64,000 nt of DNA from Aliiglaciecola lipolytica E3 (GCF_000314975.1 NZ_BAEN01000022.1:1-64000); one strand, 5' to 3'. Positions 8,409-18,310 are shown, counted from the stretch's first letter. Notes: a model not told the origin generated them from the letters alone. Made by a program: numbers and translations.

Positions 8409-10502
8409 ATGAAGTTTTATTGTATGTCATTTGCTGCCACGGTTTTACTTTTTGGATGCAGCGAGTCACCTCCTGTGGACACAACTAAAAAAGATGAACC
8501 AAAAAAAGTTGAAATCCCAGTAGAAGCAGATCCTGTGGTTGAAGATAAACCACTAGGCTCTGGAATAATTCTGGAGCATATAGATACGAGTGTGAAACCG
8601 GGTGATGACTTTTTTAAGTATGCTAATGGTAAGTGGTTAGATACCGTAGAAATTCCCGAAGATAAAGCAAGTTTAGGATCGTTTCAAATACTCCATGATG
8701 AAGCTCAAGAAAACGTCATGGCTATCATCAAAAACTCAGCGGAAGGCGATTTTAAAAAAGGAAGCAATGAACAAAAAGTGGGTGACTTATACAACGCTTA
8801 CACCAATATGGAAGCTCGTGATAAAGCCGGAATAGAGCCTCTTGTGCCAGAATTAGAGAAAATCGACGCAATCCAAAATCAGGAACAATTGGCACGCTAT
8901 TTTGCCTATGCCATAAAGCACAGTTTAGGTACCCCATTCGCATTAGCCCAGTTTGTTGATTTTAAAAATCCTGAATCGTACATGATTTACTCTTGGCAAG
9001 CGGGGTTAGCTTTGCCAGATAGGGAGTATTACACCAGCGATGAAGGTTCTTATCAGGAAATAAGAGAGAAATACCAAAAACACGTAGCCAAGATGCTCAC
9101 CCTGACAGGAATAGAAAATCCCGAAAAAAGTGCAGAAATCATTTTGGATTTGGAGACCGAACTTGCGTCTTATCACATGAAAAAAGAAAAAACGCGCGAC
9201 ATGGTTGCGTTATACAACAAAGTACCCGTTGCTGAATTATCTGAACTTATGCCCAAATTTAACTGGACTGCTCTATTGCAAGAATTAGAGCTAACAGGTT
9301 TAGACGGCGTAGTGGTGACGCAAATGGATTATATGCGTAATCTGGACGACGTAATTGCGGATACCCCTTTAGACACGTGGAAGATCTATCTTAAATGGAT
9401 GGCAATCCATCAAGGTGCAACTTTATTAACGACAGAACTAGATAATGCCAATTTCGAGTTTTTCAGCAAAGTTTTGTATGGTGTCGAAGAACAACGTCCA
9501 AGATGGCGTAGAGGTGTAAATTTAGTAAACCAGCATTTAGGCGAAGTTATTGGTGAAGTTTATGTCAAGGAGCATTTCCCACCAGCGGCTAAAGAACGCA
9601 TGTTGGAATTAGTGGATAACCTATTAAAAGCATATGAGATCAGCATAAAAGAACTTACGTGGATGTCAGATGAAACCAAAAAAGAAGCGTTAGACAAGCT
9701 ATCCAAATTTACGCCCAAAATTGGCTATCCTGATAAATGGAAAGATTATTCCCAATTAAATATTTCAGAGTCTGACTTAATTGGTAACATTAAGCGCTCA
9801 AATGAATTGCAATGGCAGCAAGTTTTAGAAAAGCAACCGGGTCCAGTGCAAAAGCATGAATGGAATATGACACCACAAACGGTTAACGCATATTACAATC
9901 CACCAGCTAATGAAATTGTATTTCCAGCTGGAATATTGCAACCACCATTTTTCAATATGGAAGCCGAGGATGCGGTTAATTATGGCGGCATAGGTGCGAT
10001 TATTGGACACGAAATTGGTCATGGTTTTGATGATGCAGGTAGTACCTTTGATGGTGATGGTGTGTTACGCAACTGGTGGACTGAAAAAGATAAAGAAGAG
10101 TTTAAAAAGCGTACTCAGCAGTTAGTAGACCAATACAACAAATTTCAGCCTTTAGAAGATTTAAACGTAAATGGTGAGTTTACTTTAGGTGAAAATATAG
10201 GTGATTTAGGCGGAATTAGTATTGCCCTTAAAGCCTATGAATTAGCTTTAGATGGTAAAGAAGCTCCTGTGCTTGACGGTTATACTGCAAGACAGCGTAT
10301 TTTCTTGGGTTATGCGCAAGTATGGGCAACTGTGATGCGCGACGAAACGTTACGCAATCAAATTAGTACTGACCCGCATTCGCCAGCTGAATACAGAGTA
10401 AATGGTGCGTTACCGAATGTTCCTGAATTTTATCAAGCATTTGATGTAAAAGAAGGTGATGCTATGTATCTAGCGCCAGAAGATAGAGTTAAGATTTGGT
10501 AG
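8409..10502 (+). CDS. M13 family metallopeptidase lipoprotein (PepO/neprilysin type)
   Basis: The 697-residue zinc endopeptidase carries a lipoprotein signal with lipobox LFGC (Cys17), so it is likely membrane-anchored in the periplasm or at the outer membrane. The N-terminal M13 domain includes DDFFKYANGKWL. The C-terminal catalytic part has NAYYNPPANEIVFPAGIL, the zinc motif HEIGH (near residue 533) followed by FDD, and the third zinc ligand in GENIGDLGG near 594. The C-terminus ends EDRVKIW, as is usual for the family. AGAGGA stands 6 nt before the ATG. A bidirectional terminator follows. Confidence 0.95.
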   Translation: MKFYCMSFAATVLLFGCSESPPVDTTKKDEPKKVEIPVEADPVVEDKPLGSGIILEHIDTSVKPGDDFFKYANGKWLDTVEIPEDKASLGSFQILHDEAQENVMAIIKNSAEGDFKKGSNEQKVGDLYNAYTNMEARDKAGIEPLVPELEKIDAIQNQEQLARYFAYAIKHSLGTPFALAQFVDFKNPESYMIYSWQAGLALPDREYYTSDEGSYQEIREKYQKHVAKMLTLTGIENPEKSAEIILDLETELASYHMKKEKTRDMVALYNKVPVAELSELMPKFNWTALLQELELTGLDGVVVTQMDYMRNLDDVIADTPLDTWKIYLKWMAIHQGATLLTTELDNANFEFFSKVLYGVEEQRPRWRRGVNLVNQHLGEVIGEVYVKEHFPPAAKERMLELVDNLLKAYEISIKELTWMSDETKKEALDKLSKFTPKIGYPDKWKDYSQLNISESDLIGNIKRSNELQWQQVLEKQPGPVQKHEWNMTPQTVNAYYNPPANEIVFPAGILQPPFFNMEAEDAVNYGGIGAIIGHEIGHGFDDAGSTFDGDGVLRNWWTEKDKEEFKKRTQQLVDQYNKFQPLEDLNVNGEFTLGENIGDLGGISIALKAYELALDGKEAPVLDGYTARQRIFLGYAQVWATVMRDETLRNQISTDPHSPAEYRVNGALPNVPEFYQAFDVKEGDAMYLAPEDRVKIW

Positions 10503-10528
10503 TGGATTTAACTTAAATTAATAACCAG

Positions 10529-10557
10529 AAAAAAGAGTGCCTAGGCACTCTTTTTTT
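10529..10557. terminator. Bidirectional terminator between the M13 peptidase gene and dbpA
   Basis: A perfect stem GAGTGCC / GGCACTC is flanked by six A and seven T. It sits between two convergent genes and can end both transcripts. Confidence 0.9.
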
Positions 10558-10586
10558 AATACTGACGAAGCTCACGTGGATTTACA

Positions 10587-11963
10587 TTATGTGAGTTTTC
10601 TAGCTTTAAATTTCCGACCTTTCATTTTACCTTCATTAAATTGTTTTAAGCTGCGTTTAACACTACGGATTTTTACTGCAACGTAGCTATGAGTCGCAAT
10701 GACTTTTATCTTACCTATGTCTTCGCTAGGCACATCAGCGTCTTTAGTTAAAGCCCCGAGAATATCACCCGGGCGTAATTTGGCCTTTTTACCACCATCA
10801 ATACAGATTGTTTGAAATTCTGGCTGAACAATGCGATTGGCATGAAAACGGATTGCTTGGATGGCTTTCCATTCAACTTTTCGTTGTTGATAATCTTCTA
10901 TGGCATTTGCGCGAGCAATTTCATTGGCAGCACACAAGGTTAATGCTAAACCTTCAGCATCAGCTCGCCCAGTGCGCCCTATACGGTGTATGTGAACTTC
11001 GGGATCTGGAGTAATTTGATAATTAATAACAGCCCCTACGCCTTTCACATCCAGCCCTCTAGACGCAACATCAGTGGCAATCAGTACTGATACACTTTTA
11101 CTTTCAAATCGCACCAATACTTGATTTCGATCTTTTTGTTCTAGATCGCCATGCAAGGCCGCCACCGAAAAGCCCATCTCGTGAAGTGCTTCAAGTAATT
11201 CATTACAAGCGATTTTAGTATTACAAAAGATAATTGCCGATTCGGGTTGAAACTCTGTCAATAACGCAGCGGTAGCTTTAATCCGATGTACGTCATCCAC
11301 TTCAAAAAATATTTGCTTTATCTTGGCGGTATCATGCGTCGATTCCACGGTAATTTCGATAGGATTACGTTGAACCTTTAAACTAATTTGCTTAATTTGA
11401 TCAGGGTAAGTAGCCGAAAAAAGTAAAGTTTGACGATCTGTAGGCACGGCTTTGATTACCGCTTCCATTTCATCTTCAAATCCCATATCCAACATTCTAT
11501 CGGCTTCATCAAGAACCAAAGTATTGACTTCTTTTAAGTTCAAACGTTGCCTAAACAAGTGGTCCATAATTCGACCGGGGGTTCCCACAATAATGTGTGC
11601 ACCATGGGACAAAGAACCTATTTGCGGACCCATAGGTGTGCCGCCGCACAAGGTTAAAACTTTCATATTTTCAATCATTCGGCCTACTCGACGAATTTCT
11701 TCAGCTACTTGTTCAGCCAATTCGCGAGTTGGGCACATCACTAAAGCCTGAATTCTAAAGCGTTCGACATCCAATCGATTTAACAGTCCTAAAGCAAACG
11801 CGACAGTTTTACCGCTGCCGGTTTTTGCTTTAGCAACGACATCTTTGCCCGCAAGTATTTTGGGAAGACTTTGTTGCTGAATCTCTGTCATGCCTTCGAA
11901 CCCTAGCGTCTCTAAGTTACTAATTAGTTCAGGTTTTAATGGTAAAGTAGAAAATTGAGTCAC
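10587..11963 (-). CDS. dbpA: ATP-dependent RNA helicase DbpA
   Basis: A DEAD-box helicase that binds hairpin 92 of 23S rRNA during large-subunit assembly. Visible are AKTGSGKT (motif I), PTRELAEQ (Ia), VLDEADRMLDMGF (II), SAT (III) and HRIGRTGRADAEG (VI). The C-terminal 75 residues match the DbpA RNA-binding domain (KAKLRPGDILGALTKDA, then IKVIATHSYVAV). At 458 residues the length fits the family. The start codon is GTG; MTQFSTLPL aligns with the start of E. coli DbpA, which supports it. Confidence 0.96.
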   Translation of the reverse strand: MTQFSTLPLKPELISNLETLGFEGMTEIQQQSLPKILAGKDVVAKAKTGSGKTVAFALGLLNRLDVERFRIQALVMCPTRELAEQVAEEIRRVGRMIENMKVLTLCGGTPMGPQIGSLSHGAHIIVGTPGRIMDHLFRQRLNLKEVNTLVLDEADRMLDMGFEDEMEAVIKAVPTDRQTLLFSATYPDQIKQISLKVQRNPIEITVESTHDTAKIKQIFFEVDDVHRIKATAALLTEFQPESAIIFCNTKIACNELLEALHEMGFSVAALHGDLEQKDRNQVLVRFESKSVSVLIATDVASRGLDVKGVGAVINYQITPDPEVHIHRIGRTGRADAEGLALTLCAANEIARANAIEDYQQRKVEWKAIQAIRFHANRIVQPEFQTICIDGGKKAKLRPGDILGALTKDADVPSEDIGKIKVIATHSYVAVKIRSVKRSLKQFNEGKMKGRKFKARKLT

Positions 11964-11999
11964 TAGGTTTATCTCTTTAAATTATGATGTAAATGATAT

Positions 12000-12689
12000 T
12001 TACAATGAACCGCCACGATCGATTTCAATTGCTTTTTGCAAACTCTCTAACAGCCCTGCTCGTGCTTTTAATTTTGTAGCTCGATGAGCTTCTACATCGA
12101 GTGATGACATCGCAGTCGCGACTTTACTCACTGCTTTTTCAAATTTTTTGGATTTAACCACTAAATCAAAAAAACCAGCATCTAAAGCATGTGCTGGGCT
12201 AAAAATCTCTGCATTTATTACCGAACGATTAAAAAACGATTTTGCGAGTCTTTCGTGCGCCAACTCGATGCCAGCTTGGTGCATTGTCATGCCAATAGCC
12301 ACCTCATTTAGACCGATTTTATAGTCTCCATCTACACCTATCCGGTAATCCACAGACAACAATAAGAACGCGCCTTTAGCCACGGCGTGACCAGAGCAGG
12401 CAGCTATCACAGGTGTGGGAAACGACAAGAGTCGTTTTGACAAAGTAGAACCTTTTTCAACAAGTTGCATGGCAGATTCCATGCTTTTTTTCATAGTGCT
12501 TAAGTCATAGCCTGCAGAAAACATTCCGGCTTTGCCGGTTAACACTACTACTTTTTGTTTTTTTTCTGCTTTATCTAAACACAAATTGATTTGATCTATC
12601 ACTTCATGGGACAACGCATTTGCTTTGCCGTTGTCGATGGTGATAAGCGCATATTTATCTTGATCGTGATAACTAACAAGTTTACTCAT
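12000..12689 (-). CDS. Enoyl-CoA hydratase/isomerase (crotonase) family protein
   Basis: The 229-residue protein has the crotonase fold. KAGMFSAGYDLSTM supplies the oxyanion-hole region, and CSGHAVAKGAFLLLSVDYRIG corresponds to the second oxyanion segment and the acid/base region. NEVAIGMTMHQAGIELA lies where the catalytic Glu of hydratases would be. It is short for a fatty-acid enoyl-CoA hydratase (about 255-290 aa), so the substrate is uncertain. It lies 13 nt after the solute-binding-like gene and may be in the pyrC transcript. Confidence 0.85.
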   Translation of the reverse strand: MSKLVSYHDQDKYALITIDNGKANALSHEVIDQINLCLDKAEKKQKVVVLTGKAGMFSAGYDLSTMKKSMESAMQLVEKGSTLSKRLLSFPTPVIAACSGHAVAKGAFLLLSVDYRIGVDGDYKIGLNEVAIGMTMHQAGIELAHERLAKSFFNRSVINAEIFSPAHALDAGFFDLVVKSKKFEKAVSKVATAMSSLDVEAHRATKLKARAGLLESLQKAIEIDRGGSL

Positions 12690-12702
12690 GGTTCGGTCCG
12701 AT

Positions 12703-13500
12703 TTATTTAATCCACAAATTTAATACGCCATCTTCCATATGCATGGGAATGGGTAATGTTTCGTATTGCTTAAGCCAATATTCAGTAATTTCTTTAAATT
12801 TAGCCGTTTTTTTATAGTTTTCAGCCGCACTTTTTAACTTATTAGCTAATTTAGTATCTGTACCATTTTTCGACAATGTAAGATAGCTGATTGTTTTTTC
12901 ATACAGAAACACGCGATGGAATTGATTGCAATCTTTTCCTTGAACTTTGCAATAATAACGCATTCCTACATCCGAAAAGAAAATTGCACTTGAGCGCCCA
13001 CTTGCCAATCCCTCTATAGCATCAGACCAAGTCGAGTAAACGTGAATATTTTTTGCGCCTTGCTTTAGTAATATTTGATGACGTACGTCATTTTCTAGCA
13101 CAGCAATAGAATCAAATGTATTGAGTTGTTCAATATTAGCAATGGGTTGGCTAAGCTGTTTCGCACTATATACCGAGTACATATTAGCAGTTAATGGTGT
13201 AATCCAATGGTAAACATGCTCCCTCTCTGGAGTACGAGTTAAAGCAAAAGCAAGAACATTAGATTTTATTCTCGCCTCACGCTCAACTCGTTCCCAAGGT
13301 GCAGAAAGTATCTTTTGGTGAATGCCGGCACTGGCTAATATGCCATTCACTTCATCAACTAATAAACCATGAAGCACACCTTTGTCGTCCATCACTACAA
13401 ACGGTTCTTCTGGGTGGGTCAACACCCAGAAATCGCCTGAATCCTGCGCATTTAGCGGTTGGCTCAACACCACAATAAAAACAGCCCACAACCACTTCAT
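12703..13500 (-). CDS. Periplasmic solute-binding-like protein (amino-acid SBP fold)
   Basis: The 265-residue protein has a signal peptide (MKWLWAVFIVVLSQPLNAQ) followed by a type II periplasmic binding fold of the SBP_bac_3 kind: EEPFVVMDDKGVLHGLLVDEVNGIL, then RIKSNVLAFALTRTPERE, then NIEQLNTFDSIAVLENDVR. No transporter genes are adjacent, so it may sense or bind a ligand rather than serve an ABC importer. It begins 2 nt after the pyrC stop, implying cotranscription. Confidence 0.82.
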   Translation of the reverse strand: MKWLWAVFIVVLSQPLNAQDSGDFWVLTHPEEPFVVMDDKGVLHGLLVDEVNGILASAGIHQKILSAPWERVEREARIKSNVLAFALTRTPEREHVYHWITPLTANMYSVYSAKQLSQPIANIEQLNTFDSIAVLENDVRHQILLKQGAKNIHVYSTWSDAIEGLASGRSSAIFFSDVGMRYYCKVQGKDCNQFHRVFLYEKTISYLTLSKNGTDTKLANKLKSAAENYKKTAKFKEITEYWLKQYETLPIPMHMEDGVLNLWIK

Positions 13501-13502
13501 AA

Positions 13503-14540
13503 CTAAAGGCTTTCAATCTTCCAATTGACCGTTTGCCCTGCAAAAAACGGTACAATCGGATTACCATTTGGCAATATAATTTGTTCTGGAATCTGCCATT
13601 CTTGTTTTATTAATGTAACCGTTTGACTATTACGTGGTAGCCCATAAAAATCCGCTCCATAAATACTGCTAAAGCCTTCAAGCTTGTCGAGCGCCCCCAG
13701 TTCATCAAACACTTGTGCATACAACTCCAACGCACTCCAAGCGCTATAGCAACCCGCGCAACCGCAAGCTGACTCTTTGCGATGTTGCTCATGCGGCGCA
13801 GAATCCGTGCCCAAGAAGAACTTGTTTGAACCACTAGCCACGGCTTTCCTTAATGCTTGTTGATGGGTATTACGCTTAAGCACCGGAAGACAATAGTTGT
13901 GCGGGCGCACTCCACCAACCAATAAATCATTACGGTTAAGTAATAAATGTTGAGGAGTAATAGTCGCAGCAACTAATTCGGAGCTTTGCATCACAAAGTC
14001 TGCGGCTTCGGAGGTTGTAATATGCTCGAAAACAACTTTAAGTTGCGGAAACGCATCGACTATTTTGGTTAAATGCTTATCGATAAAGATTTTCTCTCTA
14101 TCGAAAATATCTATATGACTCTCTGTAACTTCACCATGAATTAATAACAATAAATTTTGTTTGGCCATCTCTTCAAACACAGGGTAAAGCGCTTCTATGC
14201 CAGCGACGGCTGCATCTGAATTAGTCGTTGCTCCAGCAGGATATAATTTAGCGGCTACAATTCCCGCTGCTTTTGCATCTTTAATGTCTTGGATCGTTGT
14301 TTGATTCGTCAGATATAAAACCATTAATGGTTCAAAATCACTGTTTTCTGGCTTTGCTGCTAAAATGCGCGCTTTATAATCCAATGCCATTTGTGCATTA
14401 ATAATCGGTGGCACCAGATTCGGCATGGCGATAGCCCGATTAAAGCATCTAGCAGTAGCCGGAACAGTTTCCCCTAACATATCATGATCACGAAAGTGTA
14501 AATGCCAGTCATCTGGAGCGGTAATTGTAATTTTTTTCAT
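13503..14540 (-). CDS. pyrC: Dihydroorotase
   Basis: Catalyses reversible cyclisation of carbamoyl-aspartate to dihydroorotate in pyrimidine synthesis. The class II (PyrC) motifs are present: zinc ligands HLHFRD near the N-terminus, the metal-bridging Lys in AAKLYPAGATTNSD, His ligands in LLIHGEVTE and VFEHITT, and the catalytic Asp in FLGTDSAPHEQHRKE. I use the ATG at 14540 (345 aa), preceded by AAAGG, rather than an in-frame TTG one codon upstream. It heads an apparent operon with the solute-binding-like and crotonase genes. Confidence 0.97.
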   Translation of the reverse strand: MKKITITAPDDWHLHFRDHDMLGETVPATARCFNRAIAMPNLVPPIINAQMALDYKARILAAKPENSDFEPLMVLYLTNQTTIQDIKDAKAAGIVAAKLYPAGATTNSDAAVAGIEALYPVFEEMAKQNLLLLIHGEVTESHIDIFDREKIFIDKHLTKIVDAFPQLKVVFEHITTSEAADFVMQSSELVAATITPQHLLLNRNDLLVGGVRPHNYCLPVLKRNTHQQALRKAVASGSNKFFLGTDSAPHEQHRKESACGCAGCYSAWSALELYAQVFDELGALDKLEGFSSIYGADFYGLPRNSQTVTLIKQEWQIPEQIILPNGNPIVPFFAGQTVNWKIESL

Positions 14541-14690
14541 CAATGGCCTTTCTGATAGTTTAAGCTAAACGTTTAACCCTATTATGCCCGAAAATCAGCA
14601 AAAATAATCTTTTGCATTGCATAAATAGCATCTGCTATAAGTTACTCGTTATTATTAATCTTGAATATCACCGGAAATATGCAGTACTAA

Positions 14691-16427
14691 ATGCCAACAT
14701 CTATCAGTCTTACCAACCTAGTAGAAAGAAAAAGTGCACCGCTAACAATTGCACTTAAAATTTTAGATCGCTTAGTCGGCGTGAAAAAAATGGATGCTCT
14801 GTATAAATTGCACAACATGCAGGATCTTTCCAAAGAGCTATTTGCTAAGAAACTATTAAGTATTCTTAATATTGAGGTATTAGGTGGCGATTCTCTGCAA
14901 CGAAATGTTCCTGAATCAGGGCCATTGGTGATTGCCAGCAATCACCCATTTGGCGGTATCGAAGGCGTCATTTTATGTTTATTGATAGGTCAAATCCGTC
15001 CCGACCTGCAAGTAATGGCAAATCAAGGACTTAAACTTTTTCCTGAGCTTAACGACTATTTCATTTTTACCAATCCACTGTCTGAACGTGACCCAAAAAA
15101 TGCGCCTTCTATTCGAAAAAGTTTACAACATGTGAAAGACGGTGGCGCTTTACTGGTTTTTCCCGCAGGACGAGTGTCCTATTATCAAAAAGATAAGAAA
15201 CGGATAAGCGAGCACGTTTGGAATCGCGTCATCAGTAAGCTGATTACTGTTTCTCAGGCGCAATTTTTACCGGTGTTTGTTAGTGGTCAAAATAGTGAAT
15301 TATTTTATCTTCTAGGTCGTATATATTTTCGATTTAGACTATTTATGTTGGCTAGAGAATTATTAAATAAACAGAATACTCAAGTCAGAGTCAGTTGCGG
15401 ATCTGCGGTAAAATCAACAGCTTACAAAGTTGAAAATATGCATCAACATGCCGCACTTTGTCGAATACAGAGTTATTGCCAAGACCCTTTATGGAATATG
15501 CATTGGCCGCAAGACAAAGTGCTAGAACAAGCGCCTTTGGCTGCCCCTGTTTCGTGGCCAGATATTGCCTCGGAATTGGCTTCCCTACCAGTTGAGCAAT
15601 GCTTGCTTACCCATAAACAATTTTCAGTTTATTACGGATATCAACATCAACTTCCCGGCACCGTATTCGAAATAGCACGACTACGTGAGCAGGTATTTCG
15701 GGAGCACAATGAAGGTAGTGGCGAACCAATAGACACCGACGATTTTGATGCCACTTATACACAGTTATTTGTGGTGAATAATCAGCAGGAAAAAATTGTC
15801 GGAGCATATCGGATGGGGCAAACCGACAGACTGCTTGAGCAAAATGATCTGTCGCAACTCTATTTATCGCGGATGTTTAATTTTAACAATGACTTTATAA
15901 ACCAACAGCAACCTTGTTTGGAATTAGGCCGTTCGTTTTTAATTCCGGAATATCAAAAGAGTTTTCAAGGATTATTCCTATTGTGGCGCGGAATAGGCGC
16001 ATTTGTTTGTAAATTCCCACATTATCGAACGTTATACGGCACGGTGTCTTTGAGCAAGATGTACAGTCCGCGTTCTGTCTCATTAATTAAGCAAGCCTTG
16101 ATCACACCTACAAATCAAGTAACAGCACATAATGAATTTTCATTTCCATTGCACCCAGAGGTGATCGATTTCAGCAAACAATACAACCTACCAACTCATC
16201 TCTCAGCTCTGTTAGCTTCAGTGGAGCCTGATGGCAAAGATATTCCTATTCTAGCTAAGCATTATCAAAAGCTTGGAGCCAAGTTTCATTGTCTAGGGAT
16301 TGATAAGAACTTTAACGATACACCGGGATTACTGTTAAGTGTGGACTTGCCAGACGCGCCGGAAAAACTATTGAAGTTGTATTTAGGGGATGCTTGGCAA
16401 GGTTATGTTACCCATACTAATCAGTAA
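14691..16427 (+). CDS. olsF: Bifunctional acyltransferase, probable ornithine lipid synthase OlsF
   Basis: The 578-residue protein fuses two enzymes. Residues about 60-260 are a PlsC/OlsA-like O-acyltransferase with ASNHPFGGIEG (His85) and LLVFPAGRVS. Residues about 300-500 resemble OlsB/hemolysin-type GNAT N-acyltransferases (EIARLREQVFREHNEGSGE, then CLELGRSFLIPEYQ, then YGTVSLS). This order matches OlsF, which makes phosphate-free ornithine lipids from ornithine and acyl-ACP. OlsF in some bacteria is induced by phosphate starvation; I find only a poor PhoB-box-like sequence upstream. The ribosome binding site is weak. The fusion is certain; the substrate is inferred. Confidence 0.8.
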   Translation: MPTSISLTNLVERKSAPLTIALKILDRLVGVKKMDALYKLHNMQDLSKELFAKKLLSILNIEVLGGDSLQRNVPESGPLVIASNHPFGGIEGVILCLLIGQIRPDLQVMANQGLKLFPELNDYFIFTNPLSERDPKNAPSIRKSLQHVKDGGALLVFPAGRVSYYQKDKKRISEHVWNRVISKLITVSQAQFLPVFVSGQNSELFYLLGRIYFRFRLFMLARELLNKQNTQVRVSCGSAVKSTAYKVENMHQHAALCRIQSYCQDPLWNMHWPQDKVLEQAPLAAPVSWPDIASELASLPVEQCLLTHKQFSVYYGYQHQLPGTVFEIARLREQVFREHNEGSGEPIDTDDFDATYTQLFVVNNQQEKIVGAYRMGQTDRLLEQNDLSQLYLSRMFNFNNDFINQQQPCLELGRSFLIPEYQKSFQGLFLLWRGIGAFVCKFPHYRTLYGTVSLSKMYSPRSVSLIKQALITPTNQVTAHNEFSFPLHPEVIDFSKQYNLPTHLSALLASVEPDGKDIPILAKHYQKLGAKFHCLGIDKNFNDTPGLLLSVDLPDAPEKLLKLYLGDAWQGYVTHTNQ

Positions 16428-16505
16428 AACTTAAAACCGTGGCTTTAAAAGCGCGAATTCAAAGAGCCTCAGCTCAATGAATGCCTGGTTCACACACCCG
16501 ACTAT

Positions 16506-17069
16506 TTAAGACTTCTTAGTGTAGGCACTGATGATAACGATACGTTGACCGTTCACTTTGCCTTCTATATGTTCTGGGTTATTGCTCAGGCCAATACCCC
16601 GAACTGCTGTGCCACGCTTTGCAGTAAAATTTGCACCTTTCACATTAAGATCTTTTATTAATGTAACGGTATCTCCTGCTTGCAATGCGGTCCCATTACA
16701 ATCCAAAGTAGGCTCATCGCTATGCTCAACTAATCCAGATTCAGCCCACTTGAGCATATCGTCGTCTAGATATAGCATATCCAACAAGTCTTGCGCCCAG
16801 CCTTCAGAAGACAACTTTTTCAACATCCGCCATGAGACAACTTGCACGGCTGGCACTTGGCTCCACATACTATCGTTCAAACAACGCCAGTGGGTAATGT
16901 CGAAAGCTTCTTCTTGGCTCAATTGTGACTGACATGTGCCACAAACCAAAATACATTTGTCAGCATGCGTTTCTTCGGGAGGAACTTCATAAACCACCAG
17001 CGATTCTGTGGAGCCGCACAGTTCGCAGGCTTGATTACTACGCGACAATAAAGTTTGTTCAATGGACAT
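16506..17069 (-). CDS. PhnA-like zinc-ribbon protein
   Basis: The 187-residue protein has an N-terminal zinc ribbon (Cys16, Cys19, Cys43, Cys46; CELC and CGTC) and a C-terminal PhnA domain (DCNGTALQAGDTVTLIKDLNVKGA, then KRGTAVRGIGL). E. coli PhnA/YjdM is about 111 residues; this is a longer form with an inserted helical segment. Despite the name, family members are not established phosphonate-degrading enzymes and the function is unknown. No phn genes are nearby. Confidence 0.85.
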   Translation of the reverse strand: MSIEQTLLSRSNQACELCGSTESLVVYEVPPEETHADKCILVCGTCQSQLSQEEAFDITHWRCLNDSMWSQVPAVQVVSWRMLKKLSSEGWAQDLLDMLYLDDDMLKWAESGLVEHSDEPTLDCNGTALQAGDTVTLIKDLNVKGANFTAKRGTAVRGIGLSNNPEHIEGKVNGQRIVIISAYTKKS

Positions 17070-17180
17070 GTAAGAACCTTATGAGTTTTAAGATTAAGCG
17101 GCGCTATTATGCATAAAATCCACATAGTTTCTATGGTTTTACAATTTTACCTGCTCGATTTGTGACGAAAACCTAAAATT

Positions 17181-17684
17181 CTATGCCTGTGCTCGTTGAA
17201 AAGTTACTGTAGCTGGCGCTACCCCAAAATTTTCAGGCGATGTCTTACCTTTAATGGATTGCATAACACTGAGCAACGAAAAGTGATGTATTGCGTGGCT
17301 GGATACAAAAACGAGTTCACGTGCTAAAGAGGATAGCACTTGCACAGTTTGCGTTTTGTGTAGACTTACTTCACTGATGACAAGCACCGGTGCATTTAAA
17401 TCTGAGTCGCAAATAGACGTTAACCATTGTTCTATTTTCAACCATTCTGTGAATGCAACTTCAGTACTTTTTTCAATATTGGAATAACGATTACGTTTAT
17501 TATAATCAACTAAGCCAAGTTCAACACCCCGCTGCAAAGCCAGATAGTGATCGATTATATGACGCATATGCATACCCGCACTTCCGGACAAGTACGGTTT
17601 GGCAATCTCTTGGTATTCAGAGTCATCAATCTGATTTAAATAATGTTTGGCTTGGCGCGCGACTTCAAGCTGACTATCAAGCAT
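17181..17684 (-). CDS. DinB-like four-helix protein
   Basis: A 167-residue helical protein with the spaced histidines of the DinB/YfiT fold: HMRHIIDHY near residue 40 and SHAIHHFSLL near 128, likely binding a divalent metal. The C-terminal ENFGVAPAT is also typical. Members include thiol transferases and uncharacterised stress proteins; the reaction here is unknown. AAGGGAG stands before the ATG. I saw no LexA box upstream. Confidence 0.78.
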   Translation of the reverse strand: MLDSQLEVARQAKHYLNQIDDSEYQEIAKPYLSGSAGMHMRHIIDHYLALQRGVELGLVDYNKRNRYSNIEKSTEVAFTEWLKIEQWLTSICDSDLNAPVLVISEVSLHKTQTVQVLSSLARELVFVSSHAIHHFSLLSVMQSIKGKTSPENFGVAPATVTFQRAQA

Positions 17685-17788
17685 GAGGCTCCCTTCTTGT
17701 TTTCCTAAATTCGACGTTTACTTTTTAGCTAAGACCTTCATTCATAAATAATAATTTCAGTTAAATGAAAATTACGATCCATCTAAGA

Positions 17789-18310
17789 TTAGTCTTGTTC
17801 AACAAAAATCAATTTAGAAGTGTCAAACCCTGCTGCACTCGCTTCGCGGATTAGCAATTTTAATACTGATTGGGGCAAGGTTTTTTGTCTGCTGAGCAAC
17901 CACAAATAATCGCGACTGGGACCACTAACAAGTGCATATTGATAATTTGAATGGTCGAGATAAAACACTACATAACTAGAATAAAACGGTCCAAAAAAAG
18001 AAACCTTTAAATGACCAAGGCTTTCGTCATCAACAAAATAAGCTTTACCCTTCGCTTCTTCCCATTCCTTATTTTGCGCATTGTATCCACGGTTAACCAC
18101 ATCAACGCCACCGTCATCTCGAAGAGAATAATGTGCAGATACGTTATTTAACCCCTCCTCAAAACTATGATCAAAGCGTGCTATTTCGTACCAGGTTCCC
18201 AAATAATTATCGATTTTAAAGTTTTTAACTGGCTCAATGCCCTTAGGAACAGAAGTACAGGATATTAAAAACAAACTAAGAATGAAAAGTAACCCATATT
18301 TGTAAAACAT
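17789..18310 (-). CDS. blc: Outer-membrane lipoprotein lipocalin Blc
   Basis: A bacterial lipocalin of 173 residues with a lipoprotein signal (lipobox LISC), the lipocalin signature YLGTWYEIARFDHSFEEGL, and later strands such as LGHLKVSFFGPFYSSYVVFYLD. E. coli Blc binds lysophospholipids and fatty acids in the outer membrane and is made under starvation or envelope stress. Length and motifs match; a single gene with no obvious partner. Confidence 0.93.
   Translation of the reverse strand: MFYKYGLLFILSLFLISCTSVPKGIEPVKNFKIDNYLGTWYEIARFDHSFEEGLNNVSAHYSLRDDGGVDVVNRGYNAQNKEWEEAKGKAYFVDDESLGHLKVSFFGPFYSSYVVFYLDHSNYQYALVSGPSRDYLWLLSRQKTLPQSVLKLLIREASAAGFDTSKLIFVEQD

Noticed and set aside
14632-14648. 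PhoB-box-like CTGCTATAAGTTACTCG before olsF
   Set aside because: Only the first half resembles the consensus (about 5 of 7); the second half does not. Too weak to call.
16450-16475. GAGC-CTCA-GCTC hairpin between olsF and the PhnA-like gene
   Set aside because: Four base pairs and no T-run; not a credible terminator.
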